Shown here: one piece after another, positions 62,299 through 64,000 of the stretch
Layout: every line of letters begins with the position of its first letter
How positions within the stretch are numbered: the stretch's first letter is position 1
Assembly: GCF_001270495.1 (NCBI RefSeq)
Contig: NZ_LGUR01000241.1
Span: forward strand, 62,001-126,000
Reading direction: 5' to 3'
DNA: 64,000 bases
Source: Streptomyces viridochromogenes
GTDB taxonomy: Bacteria > Actinomycetota > Actinomycetes > Streptomycetales > Streptomycetaceae
Translations under genes and position numbers: made by a program
Notes under the pieces: model-generated
Seen by the model: the letters and a program-made list of their open reading frames with translations, nothing else
Told to the model about the DNA's origin: nothing
The model's database searches: none

Positions 62299-63882
62299 TT
62301 ACTGCGGGGGGTTGCCGTGCTTGCGGGACGGCAGGTCGGCGTGCTTGGTCTGGAGCATCGCCAGGGACCTGGCGAGCACCTCGCGGGTCTCCGCGGGGTC
62401 GATCACGTCGTCCACCAGGCCGCGCTCGGCCGCGTAGTACGGGTGCATGAGCTCGGACTTGTACTCCTTGACCATGCGGGCCCGCATGGCCTCGGGGTCC
62501 TCGGCCTCGGCGATCTGCCGGCGGAAGATGACGTTGGCCGCACCCTCCGCGCCCATCACGGCGATCTCGTTCGTCGGCCAGGCGTAGGTGAGGTCGGCGC
62601 CGATGGACTGGCTGTCCATGACGATGTAGGCACCTCCGTACGCCTTGCGCAGGATCAGCGAGATCCTCGGCACGGTCGCGTTGCAGTAGGCGTAGAGGAG
62701 CTTGGCACCGTGCCGGATGATTCCGCCGTGTTCCTGGTCGACGCCGGGGAGGAACCCGGGAACGTCCAGGAAAGTGACGATCGGGATGTTAAAAGCGTCA
62801 CACATCTGGACAAAGCGCGCAGCTTTTTCCGATGCCTCGATGTCCAGGACACCGGCGAGGGACTGGGGCTGGTTGGCCACGATGCCCACCACCTGGCCGT
62901 CCACCCGGGCGAGCGCGCAGATGATGTTCCGCGCCCAGCGCTCGTGGACCTCCAGGTACTCGCCGTCGTCGACGATCTCCTCGATGACCTTGGCCATGTC
63001 GTACGGCCGGTTGCCGTCCGCCGGGACCAGGTCCAGCAGGACGTCCGAGCGGCGGTCTGCGGGGTCCGTGGCCTCCACGCGCGGCGGGTTCTCACGGTTG
63101 TTCTGGGGCAGCAGCGAGAGGAGGTAGCGGACCTCCGCGATGCACGTCTCCTCGTCGTCGTAGGCGAAGTGGCAGACGCCGCTCGTCTCGGCGTGCACGT
63201 CCGCGCCGCCGAGGCCGTTCTGGGTGATCTCCTCGCCCGTCACCGCCTTGACCACGTCCGGGCCGGTGATGAACATCTGGGAGGTCTCGCGGACCATGAA
63301 GACGAAGTCCGTCAGGGCGGGCGAGTAGGCCGCGCCACCCGCGCACGGGCCCAGCATCACCGAGATCTGCGGGATCACCCCGCTCGCCTTGGTGTTGCGC
63401 TGGAAGATGCCGCCGTAGCCGGCGAGCGCCGAGACGCCCTCCTGGATACGGGCGCCCGCGCCGTCGTTCAGGGAGACCAGCGGGGCACCGGCCGCGATGG
63501 CCATGTCCATGATCTTGTGGATCTTCGTGGCGTGGGCCTCGCCCAGCGCGCCGCCGAAGATGCGGAAGTCATGGGCGTAGACGAAGACCGTGCGGCCCTC
63601 CACCGTGCCCCAGCCGGTGATGACACCGTCGGTGTACGGCTTCTTGGTCTCCAGGCCGAAGCCCTGGGCCCGGTGTCGGCGCAGCTGCTCGACCTCCCGG
63701 AAGGAGCCCGGGTCCAGGAGCAGCTCGATCCGCTCCCGGGCGGTCAGCTTGCCCTTGGCGTGCTGCGCCGTGGTCGCCTTCTCGCTCGGGCCGGCCAGCG
63801 CCTGCGCACGGATCTCGTGCAGCTCGGCCGTCCGCCCGCGGGCGTCGATCGGCTCACCCGGTGCCTCATCCAAAACGGTCAT
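62299..63882 (-). CDS. accB: Acyl-CoA carboxylase beta subunit (carboxyltransferase)
   Basis: A 527-residue biotin-dependent carboxyltransferase, expected to act on acetyl- or propionyl-CoA to supply malonyl- or methylmalonyl-CoA for lipids and polyketides. Features are GKLTARERIELLLDPGSF near residue 44, the first oxyanion loop GGALGEAHATKIHKIMDMA, GARIQEGVSALAGYGGIF, GPCAGGAAYSPALTDF near 180, and the second lobe with VPGFLPGVDQEHGGIIRHGAKLL split by turns, then RKAYGGAYIVMDSQ. AAGG precedes the ATG by 7 bases. The window ends 118 bp upstream with no gene seen. Confidence 0.94.
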   Translation of the reverse strand: MTVLDEAPGEPIDARGRTAELHEIRAQALAGPSEKATTAQHAKGKLTARERIELLLDPGSFREVEQLRRHRAQGFGLETKKPYTDGVITGWGTVEGRTVFVYAHDFRIFGGALGEAHATKIHKIMDMAIAAGAPLVSLNDGAGARIQEGVSALAGYGGIFQRNTKASGVIPQISVMLGPCAGGAAYSPALTDFVFMVRETSQMFITGPDVVKAVTGEEITQNGLGGADVHAETSGVCHFAYDDEETCIAEVRYLLSLLPQNNRENPPRVEATDPADRRSDVLLDLVPADGNRPYDMAKVIEEIVDDGEYLEVHERWARNIICALARVDGQVVGIVANQPQSLAGVLDIEASEKAARFVQMCDAFNIPIVTFLDVPGFLPGVDQEHGGIIRHGAKLLYAYCNATVPRISLILRKAYGGAYIVMDSQSIGADLTYAWPTNEIAVMGAEGAANVIFRRQIAEAEDPEAMRARMVKEYKSELMHPYYAAERGLVDDVIDPAETREVLARSLAMLQTKHADLPSRKHGNPPQ

Positions 63883-64000
63883 GTAGCGACCTTACGAAGG
63901 ACACCGAGGAAAGCGAGCCGTTGACTCCGTACAGTCCTCGGACCCATTTCCTGGTACCCCTGAACAGAACCATCACGGCGTGCAGCCATTCCGACTGCTC

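Overview
The window is chromosomal DNA of a Streptomyces (Actinomycetota). The G+C content is very high with strong third-position GC bias. GTG starts are common. The gene order follows, from memory, the Streptomyces coelicolor core region of about SCO5584 down to SCO5535. No prophage, integrase, insertion sequence, rRNA or CRISPR array was found. Most genes are housekeeping; the accessory interest lies in a few islands.

Layout. 1-3.5 kb: nitrogen genes glnK and amtB (minus strand, GlnR-type operator) and the differentiation regulator nsdA. 3.9-9 kb: a small PrimPol-like protein, the SRP receptor ftsY, a luciferase-like oxidoreductase, a small unknown protein and the glucose permease glcP with a clear promoter/operator. 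9.2-24 kb: a mostly minus-strand genome-maintenance and translation block read recG-rsmD-coaD-sepIVA-like-yceD-rpmF-rnc-mutM, then acyP, a small protein and smc; a CAP-domain protein and an HxlR regulator sit among them on the plus strand. recG is interrupted by a 338-residue class 3 intein with a LAGLIDADG endonuclease, inserted inside the Walker A motif. 24-29 kb: a translationally coupled pair, an HSP90-like ATPase and a 989-residue TPR protein. 29-38 kb: DAK2/FakA-like kinase, rpmB, thiD-thiL, a stand-alone RAM-domain protein, a DUF3515 lipoprotein, ddl, plsC-gpsA, cofC and a small OB-like protein. 38-42.6 kb: hupS, leuCD and the divergent regulator ndgR. 42.6-43.5 kb: a decayed gene pair. 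43.5-44 kb: five tRNA genes (three Glu-CTC, two Gln-CTG). 44-47.5 kb: HAD hydrolase, a frameshifted small gene, FAH hydrolase and gltX. 47.5-48.4 kb: a small peptide ORF with a duplicated NPRRT motif. 48.4-58.9 kb: two complete tandem conservons (cvnA-B-C-D twice). 59-62 kb: a NACHT-type STAND NTPase. 62-64 kb: accE and accB, the epsilon and beta subunits of acyl-CoA carboxylase.

How the genes work together. Smc, HupS, the SepIVA-like protein and FtsY serve chromosome organisation, growth and secretion. CoaD, CofC, ThiD and ThiL make cofactors. RNase III, L32, L28, GltX and the tRNAs serve translation. The conservons are G-protein signalling modules (sensor-like ATPase, roadblock, DUF742, small GTPase). 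A dispersed Streptomyces repeat occurs four times, twice inside coding sequence (the smc hinge region and the cofC 3' end). The least explained elements are the RecG intein, the NACHT protein, the HSP90-like/TPR pair and the NPRRT peptide.
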